NCBI GenBank assembly: GCA_032158295.1
Contig: CM063250.1
Coordinates: 1,185,501-1,249,500 of the forward strand
DNA: 64,000 nucleotides
Direction: 5' to 3'
DNA from: Pycnopodia helianthoides
Lineage: Eukaryota > Echinodermata > Asteroidea > Forcipulatida > Asteriidae
Shown here: positions 50,233 to 61,517 of the stretch, one piece after another
Layout of the letters: the number at the start of each line of letters is the position of its first letter
Numbering within the stretch: the stretch's first letter is position 1
Notes under the pieces: model-generated
Told to the model about the DNA's origin: nothing
Seen by the model: the letters and a program-made list of their open reading frames with translations, nothing else
Databases searched by the model: none
Translations under genes and position numbers: made by a program

Positions 50233-50330
50233 AAGTTTAAGGGGTGGAGGAAGTATAAAGATACTTGTACTTCCCCCATCCCTTAAACTTTACTTGTACT
50301 TCTTCCACCCCTTAAACTTTCCCAACTTTC
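50233..50330. repeat. Inverted repeat with a duplicated right arm
   Basis: AAGTTTAAGGGGTGGAGGAA pairs with CTTCCACCCCTTAAACTT near the right end. A second arm copy, CCCATCCCTTAAACTT, lies between. Confidence 0.75.
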
Positions 50331-51044
50331 CCTACTTAAGCCGAGAAGAATAACAATAGTGGCCTGCTTAGACTGCTGTCTTGTATCTTCTCTATGTATG
50401 TTTCATAGTATAAAAGCAAGATTATGGAAAAAGAACAGTACTTGCAACTTTTGCAAGATTGATTTAAGTTTTGAGGTTTCAACTTTGTCAAATCATTACT
50501 TGTAGTGTGTACATGTATCAGAATACTTGAAAGGGTTTTCATGTTCGCATTTAGTAAATTAATTTTTTGAAATTGGATTTTTGCTTTTCAAAAAAGTCTT
50601 TCCTCAATTTACCCAGTTCAGACTGTAGTCCATGTACACTCCTTAATTGGCCGAGATGGAAAGGGTGGTGTGTGATCATTTTCGCCCTGCTCAGATTGAG
50701 TGGTGATTTCAATTACAATCCTTGCCTGAATTGTTCCTGGACGAACTATAAGTCAATAATATTTGTAGAGAAGATTAGCTGTTAGTTGTACCTTCAAATG
50801 ACAACCATTTTGGATCAGGTTATTGTGCAGACTGGCAGGTGTGTTGGATAAGTCTGTTCCAGTATGTAGGAAAGGATTTGAGTCTGTTCATGGTTGGCGT
50901 ATTTCTTACAGGTACACCACATCTTTTGAAAAAGGTTGTGGCTCTGAAAAGTGCCTGTTGATTTGTTTTTTGTGAATGTTACGACTAGTTGCACCAAAAA
51001 CTTTTAGCATGTTAAATTTTTGACAGTAGTTACACAGTCTTATT

Positions 51045-52170
51045 AGGTGTTCGGGCATTCCGCCCGAAAACCTATTGTTACTGTTCTGTTTTGTTTTTTT
51101 TCCACTTTATCTGAGATCCTTCTCTCGCAATTTTCGCAAAAAGTATAACTCCTAGAGACTTGAAACTTATCATGCACTTAGACCTTAGTGTACAGACGAA
51201 ACCGCAACTTTTTCGGGGCGATGACGTCATCGACGACGTCATAACATCCAAAATAAAAAATAATGAGAAAAACTGTAAATCGTCATATCTAGAGAACCAT
51301 AAATGATAAATACATGATCTTTGCTTCATATGAAAGTTCAACATTTTGTTTACAACTCTTACACAGAATGTGACCCCATGTGACCTTTACTTCCGGTCGA
51401 AAACGGACGTTTAAGGTTTTCTTGGCGGAAACGTTGTATCCTATGAACCAAATATGGTACACCTTTAATCATTGCATCATCTGAAGGCCCTTGAACAGTT
51501 CTACAAATCTTTCATTAGGTACGACCCCATGTGACCTTTACTTCCGCTCAAAACCGGAAGTTGAATTTTCTTACATAAAGAAAACTCGTCATATCTCATG
51601 AACCATAAACGTTTTAGACTTAAAACTTCACAAATACTTAGACCTTTGTGTTTAAATATATATGTGTGAAATTCGGTTTGATGATGTCATCGATGACGTC
51701 ATAACAATAAATCACTGTTTAACATTTAGAAAAATCATAATGGAGAATCACAAATGCTACATGTAAGATACTTGCACAATAAAAAATCTCTTGCCAGATT
51801 ATGCAAATCACATACACAATGTGACACCATATGACCTTTGCTTCCGGTTGAAACCGGAAGTTCAAAATTCAGATTTCAAACGTTCATTTCTCATAAACCA
51901 AGAAGGGTATTGTCTTGAAACTTACTATGTATATAGATTGTAGTATGTATATGACACCCAAATTGTTTTGGTGCGATGATGTCATCGATGACGTCATAAC
52001 AATTAATCAACGTTTAATATTAAAAACAATCATAATCGAAGAACCATAAATGCTACATGTAAGGTACTTGCACCATAAAAAAGCTCCGGCCGAATTGTAC
52101 AAATCACATTCAAAGGGTGACCCCATACGACCTGAGATATATTTCTAAGTGAAATTGGCCATTAAAATAT
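51045..52170. repeat. 1.1-kb CRE-rich interspersed repeat with about 300-bp internal periodicity
   Basis: GATGTCATCGATGACGTCAT or close variants occur near 51222, 51683 and 51975. TGTGACCTTTACTTCCGG-type strings occur near 51378, 51530 and 51830. The left border is a hairpin, TTCGGGC-ATTCC-GCCCGAA (about 51050-51068). No open frame of note. Confidence 0.7.
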
Positions 52171-52533
52171 CAAAATCTGGATCCAATACCTTACGTGGCA
52201 TGTGGCATACTACTCGCGACTGATTCCAGTGCAACGGAGTGGAAGCTAGCCTTATGTCAAGACGCTTGTTGCCTGACATTTAATTGCTATGTTAAATGTC
52301 GTCTCCATTTCATTCAAACACAATCTGACATCACTCACGAACACCTGTGTGTTTGTTGTTTACAAACACTTTACGTCTAGTTTGCCTTTGTTTTTCATCA
52401 ACCATTTACTTAAATAATTGCCTTTCCAGTATAGGCATAGACCTATCATTTCATCCACTGTCTGTGTTTTGTCTTGCGTTACTTGTTTGTTTTGTCTTCA
52501 TTAGTCTGTCAAGGCTTTACACTCTCTTTAGTT

Positions 52534-52685
52534 CTGGGGTCAATTTCACAAAGCACTAAGATTCATCGTAAGATGAGTTATCAGTATTACCATAGTGATT
52601 TGTATTGTGACATCACTCTTTGCTAAGCAACTGCGATGGATTTGCAGTTACGATCAGTCTGAACTCTTTGTGAAATCGAGCCCTG
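52534..52685. repeat. Short foldback MITE
   Basis: CTGGGGTCAATTTCACAAAG at the left and CTTTGTGAAATCGAGCCCTGG at the right (given in two overlapping parts) are inverted, and the interior holds GCAACTGCGATGG and ATTTGCAGTTACG. Confidence 0.75.
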
Positions 52686-52759
52686 GTCTACATATAGATT
52701 AATTATTTCCCCTCCAAGTGTCATATGCAATACACATTACTTCTTCTCATCTAATTTGG

Positions 52760-52900
52760 GGTTGAACAAAGAAAAATTTACTAGAGCGGGATCTGATCCA
52801 ACGACCTCTGGATTTTAACATGCCGACGCTCTACCAACTAAGATATCTAACCCAGTCAGTTTCCCTAGTGGTTTATTACTTGATATTCTTCTCATATTTA
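52760..52900 (-). repeat. tRNA-derived SINE, family B
   Basis: The minus strand reads ATCTTAGTTGGTAGAGCGTC, a very tRNA-like A-box region, then ATCCAGAGGTCGTTGGATCA with the B box. It is not a tRNA gene: the acceptor-stem ends do not pair and body sequence follows. Confidence 0.65.
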
Positions 52901-53648
52901 ATATATATTGTAAATATGGTTTAAATGGTTTATTTCAAAAAAAGAAGTAAGAAGTAAATGTTGATTTGAATTGAATGCAGAGCTTGCACAGGATGTATTC
53001 TAACTTGGTTGTGCAAAGAAGACTTCAACCCTCAAGTAATAATAATCATGATGTTAATCTGCATTGATTGAAAGTCATTGAGATTGTAAATGTTGTTTTC
53101 TTAATGACATACAAACTGCAAAACAAGCACAAGATAACAAGGTCCCATAATCATTCATCATAGAGATTTATCAGATGATCTTTCCAGCACAGATGACGAC
53201 AATTTCAAGAAGAGTTTGTTGACAGTTATCAGCTGCTGTTCTTCATATGTAACTGTTTTTTGGTTGATCTTTTAGAGGTCAGGGGAGGTGTGGGGGGGGC
53301 TATGGTTGAAAATGCAAGGGGAAAACATGACACCTTTTACAGCACATGTCTTGCAGGAGGTTGGTAAAATTGTATATTGCACCTGCAATGTTTGAAACGG
53401 AATTAACTGGTAAAATGTACTCCATGAACGTGTATAAAAGTTGACAAATATGCAAAGAAGGTCAAATCTGACAATAAGTTTTGTGGGAGTTTTTGTTTTT
53501 TTTTGGTTTTTTTAAGATTCCCATTTGTGGTAATGAGAACTGATTGCTTTAAGCAGTCAATGGAATGAGATAGTGATGTATATCGACCCAAAGCTTTAAC
53601 TGTTACTCTGCATGGTCTTCATCATTTCATCCTTTCTTGTCATTACAG

Positions 53649-53759
53649 CTTTTTTAGTCGTCGTGTTCTCTCTTGCAACTGGAGGGGAGAAGGCTGAAGT
53701 CGGCGTGAATTTCCAATATGCTCTAGAGAAAGAAGACTTCTTTGGGTCATACTCACTGG
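53649..53759 (+). CDS. SGCE-like: Sarcoglycan alpha/epsilon exon 2
   Basis: The exon lies between the acceptor TCATTACAG and the donor CTGG/GTAATT, 111 bp, entering in phase 1 and leaving in phase 1. It finishes the signal peptide (AFLVVVFSLATGG) and starts the mature ectodomain. The segment GVNFQYALEKEDFFGSYSL aligns with GVLFVHVLEREYFKGEFPP of human epsilon-sarcoglycan, including the LE-(K/R)-E core. Sarcoglycans are glycoprotein subunits of the dystrophin-associated complex at the plasma membrane. The reading frame stays open past the donor for about 20 codons, but those codons do not align with the family. Confidence 0.88.
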
Positions 53760-54307
53760 GTAATTATGTGTTGCTTTTTTCCAGCAGACTTGGACTGCTT
53801 CAGTCGCAGTGTTAAGCAAGTTTAAAGTAGGATTTTAAACTTCACATTTATAGAGTCATTTGAGGTTTGTTAAAACACTTTTTGACGATTGTAAACAAAA
53901 AAATAATAAACAAGGTGGCTGTGAAATATGAATGAGCTTACCATTGCCGTTTTTCTACTCGTTTCTAAAGTGAAAATCCGAATTCACAGCAATGAGAGTT
54001 TAGACCATCAAATCATGTCGGATGTATCTCTCCTCGCCTGAATCTACACACATGTACAAGATATTTACTAACTAAATCTTAACAAATGAGGGCGCTTCCA
54101 CAATTGCAATCCAAGCTACGTTTCAAGCATTTAGTATTGCTAGTATTGCTATCAAGCAAACACTAGGCCTACACCACAGACTTGGCATTAAGTCTTCAGA
54201 GATAGAAATTCAGAAACTGCACAACATCTGCTTTTGACAAGATTCCAAGGTATACATAACCATCGAGCAACCTTCATTTCTCTTCTCAACACCTTCCCCA
54301 TGTCCAG

Positions 54308-54456
54308 ACCAGCCCGGTCCAGTCATCTATAAGCCATCCCTCGTGGATAAGCCAGGCCTTCCAAGATGGCTGCAGTATGTCCAGACTGACCCTGCCAGCC
54401 AGGGATATGTGTACGGCACCCCAGACGATGACAGCGCTGGTGACATCAGTCTTGAG
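54308..54456 (+). CDS. SGCE-like: Sarcoglycan alpha/epsilon exon 3
   Basis: The acceptor is CCATGTCCAG (exon base 54308) and the donor is GAG/GTACAC (54457). The leftover G of exon 2 completes Asp. The translation contains KPGLPRWLQYVQTDPASQGY and VYGTPDDDSAGDISLE. These match human epsilon-sarcoglycan [20 protein letters not shown] and GSPTAENVGKPTIIE, with PGxxRWLxYxQ and YGTP as the clearest shared motifs. This is the cadherin-like part of the ectodomain. The 149 bp plus one carried base make exactly 50 codons, so the exon leaves in phase 0. It lies 548 bp from exon 2, and a minisatellite begins about 220 bp downstream. Confidence 0.92.
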
Positions 54457-54544
54457 GTACACAATGGATGGGTTGAGTAATCTTCCACAGAGATCAAGTC
54501 AATTGTCAAGTTCAAATCAAGACTACTTACAGGGGTCAATAAAA

Positions 54545-54690
54545 AGGAACTAAGCGCAACAAAAATATGCTTACCTGAAAAAGGTTGCCAGCCAAAATAC
54601 CATGTCAGATGTACCATTTGTGACTGGTATCCTACAAATTTTTGCTTAGCAACAAATTGTCAAGCAATATTGTCTGCTTAAGTCTGACCA
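54545..54690. repeat. MITE fragment, relative of 8555-8690
   Basis: TGCCAGCCAAAATACCATGT and TTTGTGACTGGTATCC match the other copy. It lies just downstream of sarcoglycan exon 3. Confidence 0.6.
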
Positions 54691-55085
54691 TTCAATATCA
54701 TTCACTTTGGTTTTGAATGATAGATGCACTATGATGCCAGCTTGCAATATGATATCTTGTAGTGAACGTATCTATCCAGTACTCAGTCAACCCTCCTACT
54801 GTCTGACCATTCAATATCATCCACTGTGGTTTTGAATGATAGATGCGCTATGCCAGCTTTCAATTTGATATCATGTAGTGAATGCATACTCGGTACAGTC
54901 AACCCTCCTACTGTCTGACCATTCAATATCATCCACTGTGGTTTTGAATGATAGATGCGCTATGCCAGCTTTCAATATGATATCATATGGTGAAACCATA
55001 CTCGGTACAGTCAACCCTCCTACTGTCTGACCATTCAATATCGTTCACTGTGATTTTGAATGATAGATGCGCTGTGCCAGCTGCA
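54681..55085 (+). repeat. Minisatellite of 110-119-bp units, 3.5 copies
   Basis: Each unit starts GTCTGACCATTCAATATCAT, continues GGTTTTGAATGATAGATGCG and ends CAACCCTCCTACT. The first unit (119 bp) is longer than the next ones (about 114 and 110). Confidence 0.9.
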
Positions 55086-55799
55086 ATACACCTATCTGCA
55101 CAATACACAGATACATGAAGTTCTGTGTACAGTTGCTCCACCACACACAACCTGGCAGTTGAATGGTTCTGAATGGTTGGTAAATGACAAATTTACAGAA
55201 TATGAAGGTCAATATGTTTTTCACACCAAACACCAACATTTTGATACAAGAACAAATTCTTTTCAGTGTGCAGCAAAGCAAAAGTGTATAGATCCACACT
55301 TATGGAATGAAAACCTATATAACATGTAGTACATTATGTGTACACCACTTGGTGAAAATTACCCTTTATTTCTTGCACGACAAAAAAACAAAGACAGTGA
55401 TAAAATGTCAAGATGTTTTGTATCCATTCTTGCCATAATCTTTTTATCTTGATCTATCTAGCCAAATTACATTCAAAAACAGCAGCTGCACGCAAACATA
55501 TGTTAGTTATCTGCTATTGCAGATCCGTGCCAGGAGAAAACAAAACTCAGCTGGTGAGGCTGATACAAATTGCACTTTTGTTCTTGAGTGATGCGAAAAA
55601 AAAAAACATTGTTCCTGTTTGATTACTGCTGATATTTTAACCCTCCTACTCTCAGTGACTCTTGGCAACATTTTCCAGTGAGTTGACCAACCATTTGAAA
55701 CCATTTGACTGCCAAGGTTGTGTATGGTGGCACAACTGTGCAAAGAACTAACTGTGTACTGTGTACATGCATTCCCTCATGGTATCATATTGCAGGCTG

Positions 55800-55870
55800 G
55801 CATAGTTTATCTATCATTCAAAACCACAGTGAATGGTATTGAATGGTCAGACAGCAAGAGGGTTAAGGGA
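55800..55870 (-). repeat. Inverted partner of the 54681 minisatellite unit
   Basis: ATCTATCATTCAAAACCACA then GTGAATGGTATTGAATGGTC and AGACAGCAAGAGGGTTAA are the reverse complement of a unit's start. So the tandem units are the amplified left end of a foldback element whose right end is here. Confidence 0.75.
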
Positions 55871-56094
55871 AAAAATACCAGTTATGGCAGCAGGTTTCAC
55901 AACTACTAGAGTCTTACTCTAAATAGCAGGGGAACACCATACAAATAATATTAATAATAATAATAATTTCTCATCGAGGATCCTGAGAACGACCCTTGAG
56001 ATCTAAGGCTACGGGACGTAGCCCAACTCGAGGAGTTACCGGCACTAAGGAACTGTGATCTTCCTTTTGAATGCTGTGATAAAATGAAATAATA

Positions 56095-56728
56095 ATAATA
56101 ATAATTGGTTCTTGTATAGCGCACATATCCTAGTAGCTAGATCAAGACGCTTTACAATATTATTATCCCTGTTCATCGGGCATACTTTTAGACCATTCTC
56201 TAACTTTCTCAACTCCCTGGGGAGTATACAACCCCAAGCTGCTTAACTCTTTCGCTCCGGAATTAAATTTTCGAATTTCGCGCGGTTTGTATGGAATTAA
56301 TTTCTGGATGCCGCCATCTAATGTGTCAATAATACCCTTGGCGCGATGGAAAGCCAAGAGCAGGGCCCTCAACGCTGCTGAAACTAGGGTCAGAGGTCAT
56401 CCAGATGGCAATACGGCATAAATTATGTAAAAAAGGCACACGTCATGGGGATGCCCCGAGTATCTACAGTGACGTCAACGAGCCGCTGTGAGCGGCTTTC
56501 CGTAGGGAACGGGACATAGCCGTAGCGAAAGAGTTAAATTAACTCAACACAGTACTGTCTCAGCCCTCTTAGGTTCCTATTTATTCACCTGGGTAAGAAA
56601 AACAATTGTGAATAAGTGCCTTGCTCAAGGACACTAGTGTCGTGCCCTGGGAATCGAACCCACACTCCAATGAATCAACTGATAGAGCTTGAGTCTGATG
56701 CAGTAGACGCTCGGGCACGTCACACTGA
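56095..56728 (-). repeat. tRNA-derived SINE, family A relative, split by an insertion
   Basis: The tail side begins after (AAT)n with GGTTCTTGTATAGCGCACAT. The tRNA-like head side ends with TGGGAATCGAACCCACACTC and CGCTCGGGCACG. A 0.3-kb element with TTAA ends interrupts it. Confidence 0.7.
56243..56537. mobile_element. 295-bp MITE with perfect ends, TTAA-flanked, inside a SINE
   Basis: TTAACTCTTTCGCT (56243-56256) and AGCGAAAGAGTTAA (56524-56537) are perfect inverted repeats. The outer TTAA on each side would be the duplicated target, as for piggyBac-type elements. It is clearly more GC- and CpG-rich than its surroundings and has no open frame for a transposase. Confidence 0.8.
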
Positions 56729-57381
56729 TAAAATAATGGGTTACAGGTCGCCCTGTTCCATCAGGGTTATCTCATTAGTCACAAGTGTGATTATTGAACC
56801 ATATTGGTCTTCTCAATGTTTCAACTAGTCTGCTCCAGTCTTCCTGACAAAGTCCAAAAGTGGTTCCCCGTTAAGAACCTTGTCTGACAAATCAACTTAG
56901 TGAGATTACCCACATGGTGTAGCACAGCGCAAAACCCATACCGATCCACCGGCCATGCAAAGTCGCAAATCTTTGTAATGTACACACATGGCAGTTGTTT
57001 GGATTCAGCTGTGGTTAAAAATAGTCCCTTTCTTTCATTGCTTCACAAATCTTCCATGGATCATCAGATTGGTTAGTTTGTCAAGGCAATAGACATTCTA
57101 CATAGATGTGCAAACAGGCAACCTTGTCAAAGTACATCCGGTTCACAAACTTGCAACCAACTCCTGTTTTTTAAAGCTCACACTGTTAGTAGTCATGTTA
57201 AGTAGAGCGTATTGAAATATATTATTTTTATCAATAGTTGTAGGTTTAGTGGGCATCATCTTTTTGACAAAGGGGACCAACCCCACTGCCCATTTCTCTA
57301 AAATGTAACACCTAGGAAGCACAAGGGGTTTACACTACCTAAACTGAGTTTAATAGTCTGTTTCCTTTTCTTTTGTTTCAG

Positions 57382-57453
57382 GTTATAGCCCTCAATACAA
57401 CACCTATCAGTCGGCTAGAGTCCAGGTGACAATCTCAATAGCGGAGCAGCCAG
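57382..57453 (+). CDS. SGCE-like: Sarcoglycan alpha/epsilon exon 4, with one frameshift
   Basis: A strong polypyrimidine tract and acceptor TTTGTTTCAG precede the exon, and the donor is CCAG/GTACGC. Entering in phase 0 gives VIALN, which matches ITAYN of human epsilon-sarcoglycan after the shared IxxE. That frame then hits a TGA. The next frame gives TYQSARVQVTISIAEQP, which matches TFETARHNLIINIMSAEDF. One missing base between about 57393 and 57403 joins the two halves into an ungapped alignment and makes the exon 73 bases, leaving in phase 1 as exon 5 requires. Without it no phase combination works. Confidence 0.8.
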
Positions 57454-58074
57454 GTACGCTAAAGTCCTTAATAAAGTACAGGAAATATTATTGTTTTATT
57501 TTAAACTTTAGCAAGGATGGCATTTCTTAAAATTTAGACTGTATTTGTGATTATGATTTTAAAAACAAATTATTATTCACAGATCAATAGACCTGTTCTA
57601 CAAAATTGGATGTTGTGTGATTAAGACATCTGTAGTAATGTTCTGAAGGTTGTAGGTTCAAACCCCGCCTTGGCATTTAGAAAATGCTGAATATACAGTG
57701 CTTCACTGAAAGACAAACCAATAATACTGTTCAATATTTACTATACAATTTTTTTTTTTTTTAAGTAGGTCCAATAAAGGAGGTGATTTTTTAAGTTTGT
57801 TACAATGGAGACTTTTGGTTTAAATTAATTTATTTGAGACAACTTTACCGTGATGCACTTACCTTAGGATTTGGTGATAGGGTCGAATCCAGCTCGGACA
57901 ATTTGAAGTGGACCTGTCTTTAGTAAAACCCATTGTTTACGAAGCATCAAGACAAAAACAAGGGAGGAAAAAAACATTAAAGCGCTTACTAACTGCATAT
58001 GAGTCATTCGCTCATGAGAGCTCTTTTCACCCACTTGTTGCGATCTGTTCTTTGGTGAACTCAAGTGAAGCTTT

Positions 58075-58253
58075 TATAGATGTTATCCATTGACGTCATC
58101 AAGTTGCCATCTTAGAGGTAAAAACGATGACAAAACAATGGAAATTCACGACTATGTACCCGTGTACGGCACACAGGTTGAGCCAATGAGCAACCTTCTT
58201 ATGACCTCTATGTTAGGGCACCCTTCTCAAATGACGTCATACGCATAAGGTCT
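58075..58253 (-). mobile_element. MITE with CRE-like ends, copy 2
   Basis: This is the reverse complement of 36384-36568. CATTGACGTCATCAAG at one end and AATGACGTCATACGCATAAG at the other both keep an intact TGACGTCA. It lies in sarcoglycan intron 4. Confidence 0.8.
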
Positions 58254-59202
58254 ATTATGTTCATCCAGCTCTTCTGCTTAATGTGTGCAAACGTAATTTG
58301 AAGTCAATTTATTTGCACAAGTAAAATCCGTCAGTGGATGTTCTACGAGCTCCGAGGATCTAGTATCCTAGATCAGTAACAATCAATACAGCATCATCTC
58401 AAGCACATGATTGTATTTCATGTTTATTGACAGATTGGCACTGTGCCAACTTCACCTGCGCTTGTCATACCGTGCGATGCATTCACCGACCAATTTTTTT
58501 TTTCTGGAGATGTTTCTTGTGCAGACACCTGCTTGGAAACAAAGCTGATTTTTCTTAGTGCTGTCTTCAAAATGTTGCTCAAGTTTTGTCCCAAGTCTTT
58601 GATCTTGGTCTGTCAGACTATGAGACAAAGATGATCTCCTGCTAACCTAGAAGTACTCTCTCACCATTAGACACATCAAGATCTCTTTTATGCAATTCAC
58701 GTTATCCTGAAAAAATTGCAAAAATCCTCGGTGTCCTATTTCCTCAGATTGTTTCACACTCTGCAATTCCTAATAATTGTTGGTTTGGAGAACACACTCC
58801 AGCCAGGTAGTAGCTCTGAAGTGCATTTATCCATCGAGGCACGGAAGACTGAGGTATATATTTAGTACAACACTAATGCGGGTGACTACCAACACCGACA
58901 CAATAGTGACGACCCCACTGACCGTTTGTGCTTGAGAGACAAGATTGATGTCCATAGACTTTCCGGAGCCACCTTCTGCCGAGAGAACCCCCACCCTCCC
59001 CCCCCCCCCGCCAACTTGACTCGCCCAAAATAGAACACATCCTTTTTTGAAGAAGGACAATGATGCTGTTATAGATTTTTATTAAGTGTTGAAAGTTGTC
59101 TGGTTAAGATAAGATTATAAGATTTAGAACCTTGACTGGAGAAGAAGACACCTTCCCACTTTACCTGGAAAATCATCTCCATGTTCACACTTTCAAACTG
59201 AT

Positions 59203-59330
59203 TTCATAGAGCTGCTAAGCAAACTAAAATTTGCTTAACTAGCGTATTTGCCAAAAGGAACAGGGAACTAGTCATAAGAAACGTACATGACATTATGTTT
59301 ATCCTTGACACTGCATTTGTTCACATATAG
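59203..59330. repeat. Eroded MITE fragment
   Basis: TTTCATAGAGCTGCTAAGCA and AAATTTGCTTAACTAGCG resemble the left part of the 2319 element. Confidence 0.45.
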
Positions 59331-59619
59331 CAATTGGTAAGTCAGCATTAGTAACTGACTCAGAAACAGTTTGTTTAAAGATAATGTGAAATTTTTTTTA
59401 CATACTGAGATGTGTGTAAATCATATTTTTGGGGTTGAACTTTGTACTTCTAGGTAAAAAAAAATTTGATATGGAGTAAGATTTACGGGATTCTGTCTTA
59501 CTTAACAATTGAGTTTTGTGAGCGATGGTGTTTTTTTATTTCGTTTGTTTTGGTTTTTTTTGTCTCTGATCCTGAAAATGTTTTATTCAGAATATTTCTG
59601 TCACTGTCAACAAGTAAAG

Positions 59620-59870
59620 GGAATCAGGTCGACTCAGTGGTTTCTTCCCGTGCCTTTCACCTCTGTGGACCCCGGTTCAAACCCCACCTCAGAGCCGTGT
59701 TCCTGGATCGGGTTTTCAGTCCCTACCTGATTGCGTGTGTTGTTCCCCATTTGGGGGGTTTTCCTCCCACATCTAAAACTAAACATTTCTTCTCATTTCC
59801 TATTCATCCTGTTATTGGCGCTAATTGTGCTGTTGGATGTGTAATCCTCACATGAACAAATAAACCAAAT
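59620..59870 (+). repeat. tRNA-derived SINE with a conserved-looking central part, family D
   Basis: GGTCGACTCAGTGGTTTCTT and CCCCGGTTCAAACCCCACCT form A- and B-box-like segments. The body holds TTTTCCTCCCACATCTAAAA, and the tail ends near AACAAATAAACCAAA. Confidence 0.65.
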
Positions 59871-59881
59871 ATAAACATCAG

Positions 59882-60520
59882 AACTACCACAACTGCCTAT
59901 CCTACAACTTGGAGGAGGTCTGGAACCTTAAAGACTTCAAGACCATTCTGTGTAATCTAGAAGTCACTTCAGAGGATGCTCTGGATGTAGACATCTTATT
60001 CTACAACTCAAATTGAGAATCTTGTCTGATTTGGTTGCTGATTTGAATCGTGGTGATACATCCGCAATAGACAGAGTCATGATGGCCATGTTATCACACT
60101 CCACAGGCTTCGTAGCGGATCCATACTAAAGGATTCCCACTATGAGCTGATGACAGAGGACTTAATCCCCGGATCCCTAGAGGGGCTAATCTTTAAAGTA
60201 TGCCACAAAGCTGAAGGTTTCTGCTGGGTGCACCGCATGCTCGTTCCCTTCCCACAGATCAACTGGTTCCGAACAACTCTGAGCTGTCATGTTCCTTGTG
60301 AGTTTCCTACAGACCAGCCGGAGAACACCCACATGTTCAGCCAGAGAACACCCACATTTTCGGTAAAACTTCCAGCTCTTATTTCTCAACTTTGGAGACG
60401 CCCTGTCTTTCAGCAAATGTCAACTATGCAATGGTTTTTATTTTTCTACTGTGTCACTGTCAGAATCCCTGATGCTGCGAAAGAGCTCTTCCAGTGGACC
60501 TTGATCATACTACTATCATC
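59882..60520 (+). pseudogene. Broken coding relic, possibly caspase-derived
   Basis: Inside sarcoglycan intron 4 three consecutive pieces in shifting frames read like protein. The first is LEEVWNLKDFKTILCNLEVT, followed by SEDALDV. The second is DLNRGDTSAIDRVMMAMLSH, followed by STGF. The third is ELMTEDLIPGSLEGLIFKVC, followed by HKAEGF. The order and spacing resemble a caspase p20 domain: a GFxV-LT-E segment, then an LSHG-like segment, then SL-G-(x)-F-x-x-C. Stops and frame changes break it (a stop near 60015, a stop near 60128, then a frame change), so it makes no intact protein. No intron is needed between the pieces, which would fit a retrocopy. The family assignment is tentative. Confidence 0.35.
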
Positions 60521-61517
60521 TTAATGCCATGTTCCCTGTATGCAAAAGCAGTTTTGAATACTGATTCGTGTTATACCAAAAGGGCTCAGACTAACATTAA
60601 TTTGAATTGATGAAAAAGGCAAATTGGTATGTTGGTTGTTTTAAATTTATCGAGTAAGGCGTGCAAGCCTGAACAGCTCTGGTCAAACTGTCGTGTTGAG
60701 ATGTCAATAGAATTGTGGCTGACATTGGGATTTAGGCATAGTGAAGAGACCTGAAAACAGTAAAAAGCTGACAATGCAAATTTAGAATTTGTAACAAAAT
60801 TCTTGAATCAATTTGTTTCCCCTCTTGTCTTGCAAAACAAGCTGATTTAGAACACAACCAAATGTGTATCTGTTATTCGCTGTGTTCTCAACATTTTTCT
60901 CTTAAAACATTCAACAGTATTGTGAGGCATACCTATATGTCTCTTGAAAGAAAACCAAAGTCGAACCCTCTCTTTAAGGGTCGTGACCTTCAGTACGCTG
61001 GTCTATCGCTACATGTAAAGTAAATCTGAAAATGAAGGTGGTTTGGTGTTGGCACCACCTGTGTATTTCACACGTACTGATTGAGCTGTAAATGAGTCTT
61101 GACATGTTTGGTAGTGGAGTCAATTTGATGTTTCCCATCAATTAAGTTGGATGAATCATTCATAACAGGTGATAATTAATATTGGGCCTTTCGGTACCTC
61201 AGGATTCTTCTTGATTGTAGGATTATTGTAAGAGCTCCCTTGCCCCCCGATTTTTTTTTAAGGTGTGACGTAACCACATAGAGCAAGGGGTGTTAATGAA
61301 TCATTTAAGATCATCTTGTTTTTCTTCCATCCAAACCAGTGAAACCAAACCGAGTCTGGCCCTTTATTGGTTCAATGTGTTTACTGCTATTGTACATTGG
61401 GAGTCTGTTCATCTGCTAAAACATGACAGCAGGAGGTTCGGAGCAAGGGATGGAAGCTTAGACCAATTTAAAAATGTTCTTGAAGAAATTTTTTCTGTGC
61501 AGGATTTTATTCAGAAC

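Larger units (their letters stand above)
41908..53648 (+). other. Sarcoglycan intron 1 (11.7 kb)
   Basis: It begins with GTAGGC and ends with TCATTACAG. It contains the NRF1-type cluster, two long foldback elements, a hairpin cluster, a SINE fragment, the candidate neurabin first exon on the other strand and a 1.1-kb CRE-rich repeat. Bases 47200-48570 and 48700-50200 show nothing recognisable. Confidence 0.7.
54457..57381 (+). other. Sarcoglycan intron 3
   Basis: This 2.9-kb intron is almost entirely repeat: a MITE fragment, a 110-119-bp tandem array, its inverted partner, and a SINE interrupted by a younger element. Nothing else is seen except about 0.6 kb of plain sequence before exon 4. 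Confidence 0.75.

Noticed and set aside
52790..52865. tRNA gene
   Set aside because: A- and B-box-like segments are clear but the acceptor stem does not pair and SINE body sequence follows.
53760..53815. Extension of the exon 2 reading frame to a stop at 53815
   Set aside because: The donor GTAATT and the match of exon 3 to the family show that the frame is spliced out at 53759.
54457..54480. Extension of sarcoglycan exon 3 to its in-frame TAA
   Set aside because: The translated extension has no family match, while splicing at GTACAC joins the conserved IxxE to VIALN of exon 4.
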